64,000 nt of DNA from NCBI GenBank assembly GCA_002787235.1, contig PCWG01000010.1, forward strand, positions 77,680-141,679, read 5' to 3'. Made by a program: the position numbers and the translations under genes. This document shows, in pieces, positions 34,301 to 43,386 of this stretch. The notes under the pieces were generated by a model. It was not told where the DNA came from. It did not search any database and saw only the letters and a program-made list of their open reading frames with translations. Within the stretch, counting starts at the first letter, position 1. The number at the start of each line of letters is the position of its first letter. Source of the DNA: Nitrospinae bacterium CG11_big_fil_rev_8_21_14_0_20_45_15. GTDB lineage: Bacteria > Nitrospinota > Nitrospinia > Nitrospinales > VA-1.

Positions 34301-36474
34301 CACCCATGAATGCCATTATAGGGATGGCATATCTTGCCCTGCAGACAGACCTGTCCCCGAAGCAAAAGGATTTTATTGGGAAAATCCTGTCGGGATCAAA
34401 ATCACTTCTTGTCATTATCAACGATATTCTGGATTTCTCCAAAATTGAGGCGGGAAAACTCCAAATTGAATCACTGGATTTTGATCTGGAAGAAACTTTT
34501 TTTCGAATTGCCAGCTTTGAAAGTCTCTTGGCAAATGAAAAAGGCTTGGAACTTTTCATACATATAGGATCCGATGTTCCTACGCAAATAATTGGAGATT
34601 CCATCCGCCTCGGGCAGGTTTTAACAAACCTGATCAACAATGCCATCAAATTCACTTCGAAAGGCGAAATAGTCGTACAGGCTGAGCTTATCCAGGAAAT
34701 TGAGGATGAAGCTTTTATCAGGTTTTCTGTCCAGGATTCGGGAATTGGGATGACCCCTAAGCAAGTGGACAGTCTTTTTCAGCCTTTTATCCAGGCAGAC
34801 ATTTCCACCACCCGTAAGTATGGAGGAACCGGCCTCGGACTTTCCATTTCCCAGAGAATTGCTAAATTGATGGGTGGATTGATTCAGGTAAAGAGTCTTG
34901 AGGGAGTAGGCACTGAATTTTATTTTGAAATTAAATTTAAAGTCTCAAGAAAAACTATCGACCTACCCGTTCCACCAAAAGCAATCCAAGGCATGCCTGT
35001 TTTGCTCTTGGAGCCCAACCCCAAAGGCCGTGAAATAATAAAACAAAAACTCGAGGCATTCACTTTCAAAATCGACGCTGTAAAGTCTGGCGAGGAATTC
35101 ATTGACAAAATTCACAATTCCTCAAGCTCTCTATATCCTGTAGTTATTATCAACTGGAAAACACCGGACTTCGACCCAAGCACCCTCGTCACAAAGATCT
35201 ATAAGGAATTGGATACTCCTCAAATACCCAAAATTCTTTTGATGGCCCCCGCCGGTCCGGAGGAAACCATCAACTACCTTAAGGAAGTATGCTCCGATGG
35301 TATCCTGTTCAAGCCTCTTTTTAGATGGACTTTGTTCAATGGTATTATGGAAGTTATGGGACAGGAAATAAGAATGCCGAGCCCTCAAACTCATGAATTC
35401 TTACTTGCGGAACATAAAAATTCTTTCAAAAATGTTAAAGCCAGGATTCTTGTTGTAGAGGATAATGAAATCAATCAGGAAGTTGCATGCGAATTTTTGA
35501 GGGGAATCAATCAGGAAGTTCAGATCGCAGAAAATGGAAAAATTGCACTTGAGATACTTGAAAAATATAATTTCGACTTGATATTAATGGACCTTCAAAT
35601 GCCAATTATGGGTGGCTTGGAAGCCACAAGGGAAATCAAGAAAAACCCAAAATGGCACCATATCCCAATAATAGCCATGACGGCAAGTGCCATGCCGGAA
35701 GACCGGGCCAAAACCATCGAGGCGGGAATGGTTGACACCATATTGAAACCTATCGATCCGCCTGACATACTGAGGGTCCTTATGAAATGGCTTCCAATGT
35801 TTTCCGAAGGGACCTCCTTGCAATTGAGTTCTGAACAGGAAATGCAATTTTTGTTAGATACTCCAAGTCTTGATACCAAGTCAGGAATGGCCCGTATGAA
35901 TGGCAATCAGAATTTATATAGAAAATTATTGTTAAAGTTTGACAACAGCAATCGGGAGCTTGTCAAAACTTTAGAAATGCAAATCGATGAAAATAAATGG
36001 GAAGATGCCTCCAGCCAAATCCATATTCTTAAATCGACTTCTGGCAATATTGGGGCTACCGAAATTTTCAATCTAGCAACTCTCATGGAGAAAGCCTTTA
36101 AATCCCGTAAACCAGAAGCCATATCCTCCCTACTCAAACAGCTTGAAGATTCACTTGAGGCTCTATTTAAAGTAACAAGTAAACTTGATCAAAGAAAATC
36201 TCAGCGACCATCAGAAAAAGTGATGCCATTTTCTCTTTCCCAGGAACAATTGAAAAACCTTCTAGAATCCATTCAAGAGATGAAACTTTTACTTGAGGAA
36301 GGGGATATTGAAGCCCTGAATCAGATTCAATCCGTTCGGCAGACTTTTGAAAAAACACAATTCGGCTTAAAAATCCTTGAAGTTCAGAAGGAAATTCAGA
36401 ATTATGATTTTGAAGCCGGTCTGGTCCTGCTCGACAATTTGGCAGTCGAACTTTCCAATTTAGAACCTAAATAA
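31336..36474 (+). CDS. Multi-sensor hybrid histidine kinase with two receiver domains and Hpt
   Basis: A 1712-residue inner-membrane sensor. TM1 (about 8-28) and TM2 (about 325-347) bracket a 300-residue periplasmic Cache-like domain. HAMP (348-398), PAS (408-525), PAS (536-655), GAF (676-835) and PAS (840-955) follow. The kinase core has H985 in NMSHEIRTP and an HATPase with VLTNLINNAIKFT and GGTGLGLSISQRI. The first receiver (about 1220-1345) is degenerate: NWKTPD replaces the phospho-acceptor aspartate. The second (1369-1485) is intact with D1419 (LMDLQMP). A C-terminal Hpt has H1563 (IHILKSTSGN). It is followed 6 bp later by a response regulator, so it is the head of a phosphorelay operon. 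Ligand unknown. Confidence 0.92.
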   Translation: MPSFGLKFKIVFLTSALVIVTTCSIGFYFYKKTSQELIDLVFKDLQSEVEVNFIQFKSQFTELKRDLRMISGTPPIKAITNAMSNNGIDPESGDSLEVWRNRLEIIMSEMLRSNPNYYQVRLIGLADEGKEIVRVERSDSQKIIVSKKYQLQSKANRDYFKEIIKILPDTIYFSPIDLNREYGKVVEPKMITIRAGILIYDSEGKIFGFMIINQILNDLFDLLRSRDFWLLGRDGRVFVHSDKSLEFDYDKSNPRTIQNIYPEFNLPDSKQEEANSFFELNINKESFKGFYRELNHATNQPDRSLILLKLKNQREILAQPLETLTQIIYFGLGMILLALILSWIMAHFLTRNLALVTAAAEKLGAGTDEDYQILIKSKDETGILARSFNVMKQQLRERIQMLEDKESNMTAILNSMVDAQITINNKGIIQSVNKATRKIFGYSKEELLGQNIKILMPEPYQSEHDVYLENYFRTGVKKIIGIVREVKGLKSDGTIFPIEISISEYEIAENQWFVGIVRDISQRKKVELQLAEASKQYQLTIDTMGEGLYRVDLNGNTTYINPQGLKLLGYTENEMLGVPQHALIHHSHPDRSPYPKEECPIYNAFRLGKEFHVNNEVFWRKDGSPMPVDYISRPVREEGKIVGAIITFRDISEKIKVDMALKDEQERSQLIKEVAMAANAAQNLDEALDLTIQYICHYAGWPIGHAYKVQPETTLLVPTQIWFTEDKKKFQSFIDVTEETTFEIGEGLPGRVLKSKKAEWIDDVGKDPNFPRNKSLNDLKVKGALAFPILTENKPVVVLEFFSENIEEPDQALLTLVADIGVQLNFLFERYQVIRQLKDSEARIKGILENTDAVIYIKDIEGKYLLVNRKFETLFGETNASVEGKTDFHFLPEDVARQFTDNDKKVLEKAEAMSFEERVPVQDKKETYLSMKFPLINSEGNIYALCGISTNITDRKVYEAKLRQAQQFAEEANRAKSSFLANMSHEIRTPMNAIIGMAYLALQTDLSPKQKDFIGKILSGSKSLLVIINDILDFSKIEAGKLQIESLDFDLEETFFRIASFESLLANEKGLELFIHIGSDVPTQIIGDSIRLGQVLTNLINNAIKFTSKGEIVVQAELIQEIEDEAFIRFSVQDSGIGMTPKQVDSLFQPFIQADISTTRKYGGTGLGLSISQRIAKLMGGLIQVKSLEGVGTEFYFEIKFKVSRKTIDLPVPPKAIQGMPVLLLEPNPKGREIIKQKLEAFTFKIDAVKSGEEFIDKIHNSSSSLYPVVIINWKTPDFDPSTLVTKIYKELDTPQIPKILLMAPAGPEETINYLKEVCSDGILFKPLFRWTLFNGIMEVMGQEIRMPSPQTHEFLLAEHKNSFKNVKARILVVEDNEINQEVACEFLRGINQEVQIAENGKIALEILEKYNFDLILMDLQMPIMGGLEATREIKKNPKWHHIPIIAMTASAMPEDRAKTIEAGMVDTILKPIDPPDILRVLMKWLPMFSEGTSLQLSSEQEMQFLLDTPSLDTKSGMARMNGNQNLYRKLLLKFDNSNRELVKTLEMQIDENKWEDASSQIHILKSTSGNIGATEIFNLATLMEKAFKSRKPEAISSLLKQLEDSLEALFKVTSKLDQRKSQRPSEKVMPFSLSQEQLKNLLESIQEMKLLLEEGDIEALNQIQSVRQTFEKTQFGLKILEVQKEIQNYDFEAGLVLLDNLAVELSNLEPK

Positions 36475-36480
36475 AAAGTC

Positions 36481-37701
36481 ATGACAGAAAGAGAAACAAA
36501 AGCCACCCTATTAGTGGTCGACGACACTCCTGAAAATATTGATGTGCTATCAGGAATGTTGAGCAAGAATTATAAAATAAAGGTTGCCCTGAATGGTAAA
36601 AAAGCACTTGAACTTGCCATGACCACAGTGCCCGACCTAATCCTTCTGGATATCATGATGCCTGAAATGGATGGATATGAGACGTGTAGGAAACTAAAAG
36701 AAACTGATAAAACAAAAGACATCCCTGTAATTTTCATCACCGCTAAATCCGAAGAAGAGGATATCGTACGGGGTTTCCAGGCGGGTGGAGCAGATTATAT
36801 TACTAAGCCCATCAAATTTGAAGAAGTTGCGATTCGTGTGGCCAATCATCTGGAAAGGAACCAGTTAAAAAAGGATTTAGAGAGGCAATACCACGAAACA
36901 AAAGTGCTTCTTGAAAAAACCTTAAGCGGGAGTGTACGAATATTAACCGAAATACTTTCCCAGGCGGATCCAAAGTTGTATCAGGAAGCGAGTAGCCTTA
37001 GGAGCATGGTAAAAGAGGTTGTAAAAAAATACCCTGTAAAAAATGCTTGGGAGTTGGAATTGGCTTCTATGTTGTATCCGATCGGGTATGTTTCTATCCC
37101 CTCTGATATTTTAACCCGTTTCCGGCAAGGCAAATCGTTGATGGCAGTCGAAGAGAATCTAATTCTATCCGTTCCTGAAATCAGCTCTCAATTGGTGTCT
37201 GGTATTCCTCATCTCAAAAATGTTTCCGAAATTATTCTTTACATGAACAAGCATTACGATGGGACAGGGTTCCCGTTTGACCCAATCAAAGAAAATAATA
37301 TACCTTTAGGTGCGCGTATACTCACCCTCCTTCGAGATGTTGTTTCTGAGGAAGAGCAGGGAAAATCAAGAATGCAGGCGTTGGATCGCCTTCAGACTAA
37401 GCAAGGATACTACGATCCGCAAATAAAGAAAATGTTGGTTCCTCTTTTAAAGCCCGATTATTTTAAAACCTTAGATGGAAATAAAATTATTCCAATCTCT
37501 TTAACAGACCTCAGGCCGGGACATACCCTAGCCAAGAACGTTGAGTCCTCCAAAGGCGAATTTCTGATGTCCAAGGACACGAAAATCAGCTTTGTAAAAC
37601 TAAAGCTTTTGAGGAACCAAGAAAAGATCAATGGACTGAAAGAGCCAATCTTTATTTACAATTTAATGCCCGATGCGGAATATATTCCTGGGAAAGGGTA
37701 A
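36481..37701 (+). CDS. Response regulator with degenerate HD-GYP output domain
   Basis: A 406-residue protein. The receiver domain (1-125) has D57 in LILLDIMMPEMDG and the conserved TAKSEEE and KP residues. The output region has the shape of an HD-GYP phosphodiesterase, but the HD metal pair is lost (MLYPIGYVSIP where an intact protein has LHDIGK) and the GYP-region reads HYDGTGFP without the usual WDGSGYP context. It therefore probably does not hydrolyse c-di-GMP and may be a binding or regulatory protein. It starts 6 bp after the hybrid kinase and precedes an intact paralogue. Confidence 0.85.
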   Translation: MTERETKATLLVVDDTPENIDVLSGMLSKNYKIKVALNGKKALELAMTTVPDLILLDIMMPEMDGYETCRKLKETDKTKDIPVIFITAKSEEEDIVRGFQAGGADYITKPIKFEEVAIRVANHLERNQLKKDLERQYHETKVLLEKTLSGSVRILTEILSQADPKLYQEASSLRSMVKEVVKKYPVKNAWELELASMLYPIGYVSIPSDILTRFRQGKSLMAVEENLILSVPEISSQLVSGIPHLKNVSEIILYMNKHYDGTGFPFDPIKENNIPLGARILTLLRDVVSEEEQGKSRMQALDRLQTKQGYYDPQIKKMLVPLLKPDYFKTLDGNKIIPISLTDLRPGHTLAKNVESSKGEFLMSKDTKISFVKLKLLRNQEKINGLKEPIFIYNLMPDAEYIPGKG

Positions 37702-37777
37702 CAGGCTTTCTTTAAGCCCAGATGCAGAGTATATAATTTAAACAGATTAGTTCCATCAGAAAATACAGGAGCCCATT

Positions 37778-38887
37778 ATGGACCAAAAAGATGAACGGAT
37801 CACTATTTTGATAGTAGATGATGTTCCGGAAAATCTTGAAACTTTGACGGGGATGCTTAGCCGGGATTACAAAGTAAAAGTTGCCCTCAATGGAAAGAGA
37901 GCAATTCAAATTGCTCAATCACAGCCCCATCCCAGTCTCATTTTACTTGATGTGATGATGCCGGAAATGGACGGCTATGAAGTGTGCCGCCAACTCAAGA
38001 ATAATGCATTGACTCGTAAGATACCCATTATATTCGTGACGGCTCTTGGGGATACTGAAGATGAGGCTAAAGGTTTTGATGCGGGAGGTGTTGATTATAT
38101 TGTAAAGCCCGTGAGTTTGGCGATTGTTCGGGCAAGAGTTAAAACTCATCTTGCTCTCCATGACCAGAACTTGGCTCTAGAGGATTTGGTTCGGGAACGA
38201 ACGGCAGAGCTGAATTTAACTCAGGACGTTACCATTTTTGGCCTGGCAACACTGGCCGAATATCGTGACAATGAAACAGGAGGACACATAATCAGGACGA
38301 AGAATTATGTTCGCGTTCTTGCCGAACACCTTAAAAGCCACTCTAAATTCAGGCAACATTTAGATGATGAAACAATTGAGCTTCTGCACAAATCCGCTCC
38401 TCTTCATGATATAGGCAAAGTCGGGGTTAGGGATTCAATTCTGTTAAAACCGGGAAAACTTACCCCAGAAGAATTTGAAGAAATGAAAAAACATACCACC
38501 TTTGGTCGGGATGCAATCCTCAAGGCAGAAGAAACCATGGGCGTCTCACCTAAAACATCATTTTTAAGATTTTGCAGGGAAATCGCTTATTCCCACCAGG
38601 AAAAATGGGATGGCTCTGGATACCCCGAAGGTCTCAAAGGAGAAGACATCCCGATTTCAGCTCGACTGATGGCGGTAGCAGACGTGTATGACGCACTGAT
38701 CAGCAAGCGATGTTACAAACCCTCATTCACACACAAAAAGGCCGTTGAAATATTGACCGAGGGGAAGGGCTCCCATTTTGATCCTGAAATCATCGAAGCA
38801 TTCCTTAAATGTGAAAACACATTTCGGGAGATTGCCATCGAAAATGCCGATTATGGAGAAGAGATTCAGAATTTAAAAGAAAACTAA
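37778..38887 (+). CDS. Response regulator with HD-GYP c-di-GMP phosphodiesterase domain
   Basis: A 369-residue RpfG-type regulator. The receiver has D58 in LILLDVMMPEMDG and the HD-GYP domain (about 150-355) carries the metal ligands H210-D211 in LHDIGKVGV, plus HQEKWDGSGYPEGLKGEDIPISARLMAVADVYDAL. All hallmark residues are intact, so it should hydrolyse c-di-GMP to pGpG/GMP. AGGAG lies 7 nt before the ATG. It lies 76 bp downstream of the degenerate paralogue and is probably cotranscribed with the hybrid kinase. Confidence 0.95.
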   Translation: MDQKDERITILIVDDVPENLETLTGMLSRDYKVKVALNGKRAIQIAQSQPHPSLILLDVMMPEMDGYEVCRQLKNNALTRKIPIIFVTALGDTEDEAKGFDAGGVDYIVKPVSLAIVRARVKTHLALHDQNLALEDLVRERTAELNLTQDVTIFGLATLAEYRDNETGGHIIRTKNYVRVLAEHLKSHSKFRQHLDDETIELLHKSAPLHDIGKVGVRDSILLKPGKLTPEEFEEMKKHTTFGRDAILKAEETMGVSPKTSFLRFCREIAYSHQEKWDGSGYPEGLKGEDIPISARLMAVADVYDALISKRCYKPSFTHKKAVEILTEGKGSHFDPEIIEAFLKCENTFREIAIENADYGEEIQNLKEN

Positions 38888-39110
38888 TAAACCTTCAAGC
38901 GACTTTTCGAGGGATGGATCATGGCTTTAAAGATCAGCACGACTGGAGAAGATTGATTCCAGAATGTATGGTAATTATATCGTAGACAGCATCACCAAAG
39001 AATACAAACTAGAAAATCATGGGCGCATCAGTATTATATTTTTGATTTCCAAATACCATATTCGATATCACTCGAAATCATCGTCGAAGATTTCACATAA
39101 AGCTGAATCC

Positions 39111-39299
39111 ATGAACAAAAATACCTCAAAAGTAACGTGTCCGGTCTGTCAGTCTAAAGATGTGCTCCCAATCGTGTATGGATATCCTGGGCCAAATCTT
39201 GAAGAAGAAAGCTTTCAGGGGAAGGTTGCGTTAGGCGGTCGTATTATCCATGATGAAAATCCAGAATGGGAATGCCCAGCCTGTAAAGAGTCTTTTTGA
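39111..39299 (+). CDS. Small zinc-ribbon hypothetical protein (62 aa)
   Basis: The internal ATG at 39111 was preferred to an upstream one at 38964, because the extension has no globular character. The 62 residues hold two CxxC knuckles (CPVCQSKDVLPIVYGYPGP and ECPACKESF) flanking a GGRIIHDENPEW segment, a pattern seen in a widespread family of short zinc-ribbon proteins of unknown role. It is not obviously part of the signalling operon. Confidence 0.65.
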   Translation: MNKNTSKVTCPVCQSKDVLPIVYGYPGPNLEEESFQGKVALGGRIIHDENPEWECPACKESF

Positions 39300-39370
39300 T
39301 TCTTTTTGCTCAGCATCGAGGCAACTGAACATAAGCAAATCAATAAAGTATTTATTTTAAGTATATTCAT

Positions 39371-39394
39371 AAATAGCATTAAGTAGCCCCCGCC
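39371..39394. repeat. Copy 1 of a 24-bp direct repeat
   Basis: The 24 bases match 43292-43315 at 20 positions and all four differences are transitions. The shared end is AAGTAG(C/T)CCCCGCC. The two copies flank the kinase/solute-binding block in direct orientation. Confidence 0.6.
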
Positions 39395-39523
39395 GCGATT
39401 TTTTAAAATATGCGAAGTGTTCTAGAATCGGGAACGGGGTATTCGCACTTGGGCTGTCTCAGTCCGGTAATCTTTGAGAAACAAAATGCGGCTTAAGTTT
39501 GCGTCCACATTTTCAGGGCAAGA

Positions 39524-41362
39524 TCAGATTATGGGTAAGCTAATAATAAAAGTTGTGCCCTTTCCTTCTTCGCTTTCTACTTTGATTTCTCCATTGTGCT
39601 CTTCAATTATTCCATAAACCACAGATAAGCCCATTCCAGTCCCTTCGCCTTCTGGCTTGGTGGTGAAGAAAGGATCAAATATTTTAAGCCGAATCTCCTC
39701 ACTCATACCTGTGCCTGTATCGCTGAAGGTGAATTGATGAAAATTTTTAACAGCAAAACAACTTACGGTGATGGTACCGCCCTTGGGCATAGCGTATTTG
39801 GCGTTATGGAGTAGATTTAAAAACACTTGCCTCATCTTATCGGAGTCGTATAGAACCTCGACGGGCTTGTCACACCACTTTCTTATAATCTCAATATTGT
39901 CCAGCTTGTATTCTTCCTCTACCAGGACCAGCACCTTCTCTATATCGTCTTTCAAAAAACCCTTTTCAATTTTCGTTCCGCCTTCTCTTGCAAAAACTAA
40001 TAATCCTCCCACAATTTTTGTGATTCGGCCTATTTCATGTATCACCTTGGTGCAGTGTTCCTGAATGAGCGGGTTATCTTTAGTCTTTCTTTGCAACATC
40101 TGGGTTTGAACCGAAATTATATTAGCTGGATTCAAAACCTCATGGCTGACTCCAGCGGCCAATTCGCCAACAGATGCCAGTTTATGAGAAACCAATAATT
40201 GTTTTTGGGTAATTTTCAGCATCTCCTCATTTTTCTTTTTTTCAGTGATATCTTCCTTGATGGCTATAAAGTGAGTAACGTTTCCATCTGTAAGGAGGGG
40301 TGAAATAATGGCAGACTCCCAATATATTTCTCCATTCTTTTTTTTATTTTGAATCTCACCGCGCCAGACACGCCCCGATTTAATGGTATCCCAAAGCTCC
40401 TTATAAAATTCGGGTGACATTTCCCCCGACTTTAGCACCTGAGGATTTTCCCCTATCAATTCCTTAAGGGAGTAGCCAGTTAAAGCAATAAAAAAAGGAT
40501 TTGCATATTCAATAGTTCCATCTTTATCTGTGATAAGTACAGAAACGGGACTTTGCTTGACGACTTCAGACAATTCATGGACTCGTTCCTCTGCTTGCAG
40601 GCGCATTTTTGCCATTTTTGCCATAGAATTTGCCAAGTACGAAATTTCATCATTTCCCTTTATATCGATCAAGGCTTTAAAATCACCTTTTGAAAAATTT
40701 TCGGTGGCTAAAACCAAGCCCTGAATCCGTTGGGTTACTTGAAAAGAAATATATAGCCACAGCCCTACCACCAATAGACCCAGAAACAAACAAAACTGGA
40801 CAACCTGATTCTTTACCAAGTTTAATGCAGTAGCCTTTGGGGCACTCAGGTCTAACTGAGCAATCAGCACACCCAATTTTGTGGGACGAAGACCGCCTGC
40901 TGAAGAGCCAAATTGAACGGGACAGATTCCCCATAAAGTGTTCTTGTCGTCACTTAAAAGGGTTACTCCAGCGAGTCTTTTTTTGGCTAACACAATCTGC
41001 TTTTTAATCTCATCTCTTTGGATTTTATCGGAGGGCAGGATATCGTTAAGTATTTTTCTTTTGATATCAAATTTGCCTTTCATAAAAACATTATCTTTTT
41101 CATCTATCAGAGATATATGTTTAAGATTGTAATCAGATCTTAATGAGGAAAGTTTTCTTTGGATTCTATGAAAATCTTTTGTTCTTAATTCATGCTCGAT
41201 ATCTTCCTGAAGAACAGTCAGGGTGATGTTGAGTTTTGCGCGCATACTGGCCTCAACATTTCTCATGGAAATGTCTCCATTGGTCCTGAGACTCCAGCTC
41301 GCCAATGCAATAGTGAAAAGAACGAGAAGAGCAGGAATAGTTATACGCAGAGGAAATTTCAT
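39524..41362 (-). CDS. PAS-domain sensor histidine kinase
   Basis: A 612-residue membrane kinase. TM1 (about 6-26) and TM2 (about 186-208) bracket a roughly 155-residue periplasmic sensor region; HAMP follows. A PAS domain (about 265-385, [22 protein letters not shown]) leads to HisKA with the phospho-histidine in [12 protein letters not shown] and an HATPase with [24 protein letters not shown] and [12 protein letters not shown]. It lies 26 bp after a periplasmic solute-binding protein, which may present a ligand to the sensor. No cognate regulator lies on the same strand; the plus-strand regulators nearby belong to another operon. Confidence 0.93.
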   Translation of the reverse strand: MKFPLRITIPALLVLFTIALASWSLRTNGDISMRNVEASMRAKLNITLTVLQEDIEHELRTKDFHRIQRKLSSLRSDYNLKHISLIDEKDNVFMKGKFDIKRKILNDILPSDKIQRDEIKKQIVLAKKRLAGVTLLSDDKNTLWGICPVQFGSSAGGLRPTKLGVLIAQLDLSAPKATALNLVKNQVVQFCLFLGLLVVGLWLYISFQVTQRIQGLVLATENFSKGDFKALIDIKGNDEISYLANSMAKMAKMRLQAEERVHELSEVVKQSPVSVLITDKDGTIEYANPFFIALTGYSLKELIGENPQVLKSGEMSPEFYKELWDTIKSGRVWRGEIQNKKKNGEIYWESAIISPLLTDGNVTHFIAIKEDITEKKKNEEMLKITQKQLLVSHKLASVGELAAGVSHEVLNPANIISVQTQMLQRKTKDNPLIQEHCTKVIHEIGRITKIVGGLLVFAREGGTKIEKGFLKDDIEKVLVLVEEEYKLDNIEIIRKWCDKPVEVLYDSDKMRQVFLNLLHNAKYAMPKGGTITVSCFAVKNFHQFTFSDTGTGMSEEIRLKIFDPFFTTKPEGEGTGMGLSVVYGIIEEHNGEIKVESEEGKGTTFIISLPII

Positions 41363-41388
41363 AGGACTTTATTATCTCTTCAATATCG

Positions 41389-42438
41389 CTATTCTAATGA
41401 GGCAGTTGACACCGCACCTCTGATATTTTTCAACACAGAGGGTTCAATAAAATCTGTAAGCACCACTTCTCTTTGCAACAAGTGCGTTTGTAGCATTTTA
41501 CTAGCAAGCTGAGTCGCTGTTTTCAGCAAGGGTGCTTCTAACCCAGCCATTAATCTCAGGTTTTCCTCTAAGTCTGGCCATATCATATCTTTGTAGGAAC
41601 TAAGAACAGCTTCAGTGCTAACCTTCAATCTGGGAGCCATTTTAATAGCCGCCTCCTTTGGTTGTGTCTTTATATAATCCAATGTCTTGAACCAACCCTG
41701 TAGAAGCGTTTCTACCTTTTCGGGATAACGTAAGAGAGTGTCATTTGATACGACTAAAACATCAACAATCTCACCGGGTATTTTAGAGCTATCAAAGATT
41801 ACATGAGCACCTTGGGTAAGCATACGGGATCGTATCGGTTCAAAAGTAACAACGGCATCAATCTCATCTTTTAAAAACATACTTTCGTGTTCGTCAATCT
41901 CAGAATCAACAATGATTATATCTGAATTTGAGAGTCCCACAGCTTCAAGGGCTCGGGTGAGAAAAAATGCTCCAAGTGCTGTATTTTCCACGCCTACCCT
42001 GCGTCCCTTAAGTTCACTAAGGCTCTTGATTTCAGGCTTGGCCATAATGACATCTCCCCCATTGGATATATCTACTACCAAAATAACACGTGGGTCGAGT
42101 CCAACTTCTAAAAGCAACAGAACCTCATCCAGGGTAAGGGTCGTAGCTTGAATCGTATTATTTCGATAAGCACGAATGGCTTGTGTTGCTGACGTATATT
42201 CCACCAAACGAATAGGTTCATTCTCAAAGTATCCAAGACTACGAGCCAGATAAAGTGGTTCGTAGCCGAGCCAAAGATTAGTACCAACTTTCAAAGGCAC
42301 TACTGGCACTTCCAAACCGAAAAAGTCCAATTTATTTAAATTTTTGGTATTGGTAAAAAAGGTCGCCGCCAACACAATCAGCAATCCTATAACTAAGATC
42401 AGAGCTTTTGATGAATTATGTTTATTCATTTTTGTCAA
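41389..42438 (-). CDS. Periplasmic substrate-binding protein (NMT1/SsuA-type), no permease beside it
   Basis: A 349-residue extracytoplasmic binding protein. A hydrophobic N-terminal segment (ALILVIGLLIVLAATFF) serves as signal or anchor. The body has the pattern of NMT1/THI5/SsuA-type ABC solute receptors: KVGTNLWLGYEPLYLARSLGYF near the start, LSELKGRRVGVENTALGAFFLTRAL in the middle, then DAVVTFEPIRSRMLTQGAHVIFDSS. The ligand could be a sulfonate, nitrate-like or pyrimidine compound; this cannot be decided. No ABC permease or ATPase is adjacent, while a sensor kinase follows 26 bp later on the same strand. The likeliest role is therefore ligand presentation to the kinase. Confidence 0.85.
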   Translation of the reverse strand: MTKMNKHNSSKALILVIGLLIVLAATFFTNTKNLNKLDFFGLEVPVVPLKVGTNLWLGYEPLYLARSLGYFENEPIRLVEYTSATQAIRAYRNNTIQATTLTLDEVLLLLEVGLDPRVILVVDISNGGDVIMAKPEIKSLSELKGRRVGVENTALGAFFLTRALEAVGLSNSDIIIVDSEIDEHESMFLKDEIDAVVTFEPIRSRMLTQGAHVIFDSSKIPGEIVDVLVVSNDTLLRYPEKVETLLQGWFKTLDYIKTQPKEAAIKMAPRLKVSTEAVLSSYKDMIWPDLEENLRLMAGLEAPLLKTATQLASKMLQTHLLQREVVLTDFIEPSVLKNIRGAVSTASLE

Positions 42439-42647
42439 ACTCGCTGGTTAGTACAATTAGCGTCCACAAATGACGGCAAGCTAAATCAACCCCACAATAT
42501 CTTATTATAGAACAGTTCCTGATCGGTGCCCTAGCGAGGATTTAAAGGATTACAAAACATGTATTACAAAGATTTGGAAGAAAATAATATAATCCATATC
42601 TATTAATTACTTTCTTTGTGTTCATTATTCCGGGGCAAGATCACAGT

Positions 42648-43274
42648 ATGACTGTTAAAAAAGGAGAGTTGATCACTTTTTATGAAATACGAAATCATCA
42701 TCCCTTCGTCAATCTATACCCCAATCAGTATCACACAAAGGATCATGTTTTTGAGCTAAGGAAATACTACAAGCAATACAACCATCTTTTCTTTGTCTAT
42801 GAAGAGGAAGACCTGATTGGTATCCCCAGGAACATTCTTGAAGAAATCATTCGATGTTATCTGGCTAATTTCTATGAAAAGATTTTTGAATTGAACTTTT
42901 TCGACAGATCTTTAAAAAGAAATAATAAAAGAAATCTGGCAAAAGTAATTTTTCCCAGACTTTCATTTTTTGATAAATGCGTCTATGAAATAGAACCTAC
43001 TGCCTTGGTGCTCCCTGGAGGTTCATTAGAAACGGTTTTTGAAAAATACTTTGAGAACTGGTTGGTTAAATCTAATTTTAAGTTGTCCGGGATGTCACCC
43101 CTGGAAGCGGTCAAACATAAAGATAAAGCCATAAAGGTTGCCGAGCTTTTACAGCATTACGAAAGTATTTCTATTGTAACGTTAAAACCTGAATATGATT
43201 GTTCATGGGTTTGGGAAAGGCTGGGTTTAGACAAACCTCAAATCAACTCTCAAAATATGGGCGGGGGCACCTAG
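42648..43274 (+). CDS. Hypothetical protein (about 208 aa)
   Basis: I do not recognise this family. The frame could also open at a GTG at 42618; the ATG at 42648 is used here because MTVKKGELITFYEIRN begins the ordered part. Residues to about 150 are mixed helical with many aromatics (FELRKYYKQYNHLFFVYEEEDLIG). The end contains LSGMSPLEAVKHKDKAIKVAELLQ, which recalls the xGxTPxEAxxxxxG segment of toxin-binding Xre/ParS antitoxins, and a final CSWVWERLGL. No partner gene is present. Low GC and its isolated position suggest accessory DNA. Confidence 0.55.
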   Translation: MTVKKGELITFYEIRNHHPFVNLYPNQYHTKDHVFELRKYYKQYNHLFFVYEEEDLIGIPRNILEEIIRCYLANFYEKIFELNFFDRSLKRNNKRNLAKVIFPRLSFFDKCVYEIEPTALVLPGGSLETVFEKYFENWLVKSNFKLSGMSPLEAVKHKDKAIKVAELLQHYESISIVTLKPEYDCSWVWERLGLDKPQINSQNMGGGT

Positions 43275-43291
43275 AGAGATATATGAATTTA

Positions 43292-43315
43292 AAGTAGTAT
43301 CAAGTAGTCCCCGCC
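43292..43315. repeat. Copy 2 of the 24-bp direct repeat
   Basis: Direct copy of 39371-39394 with four transitions. It lies just after the preceding gene and is followed by a short inverted repeat TCCCC...GGGGA (from 43308). Confidence 0.6.
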
Positions 43316-43386
43316 TCGTGGTCTGTAGGGGAATTGGCGCAGGTCAGGGCATCCCAATGTTTTAACGGTATTTTGTCTATTGTTTC

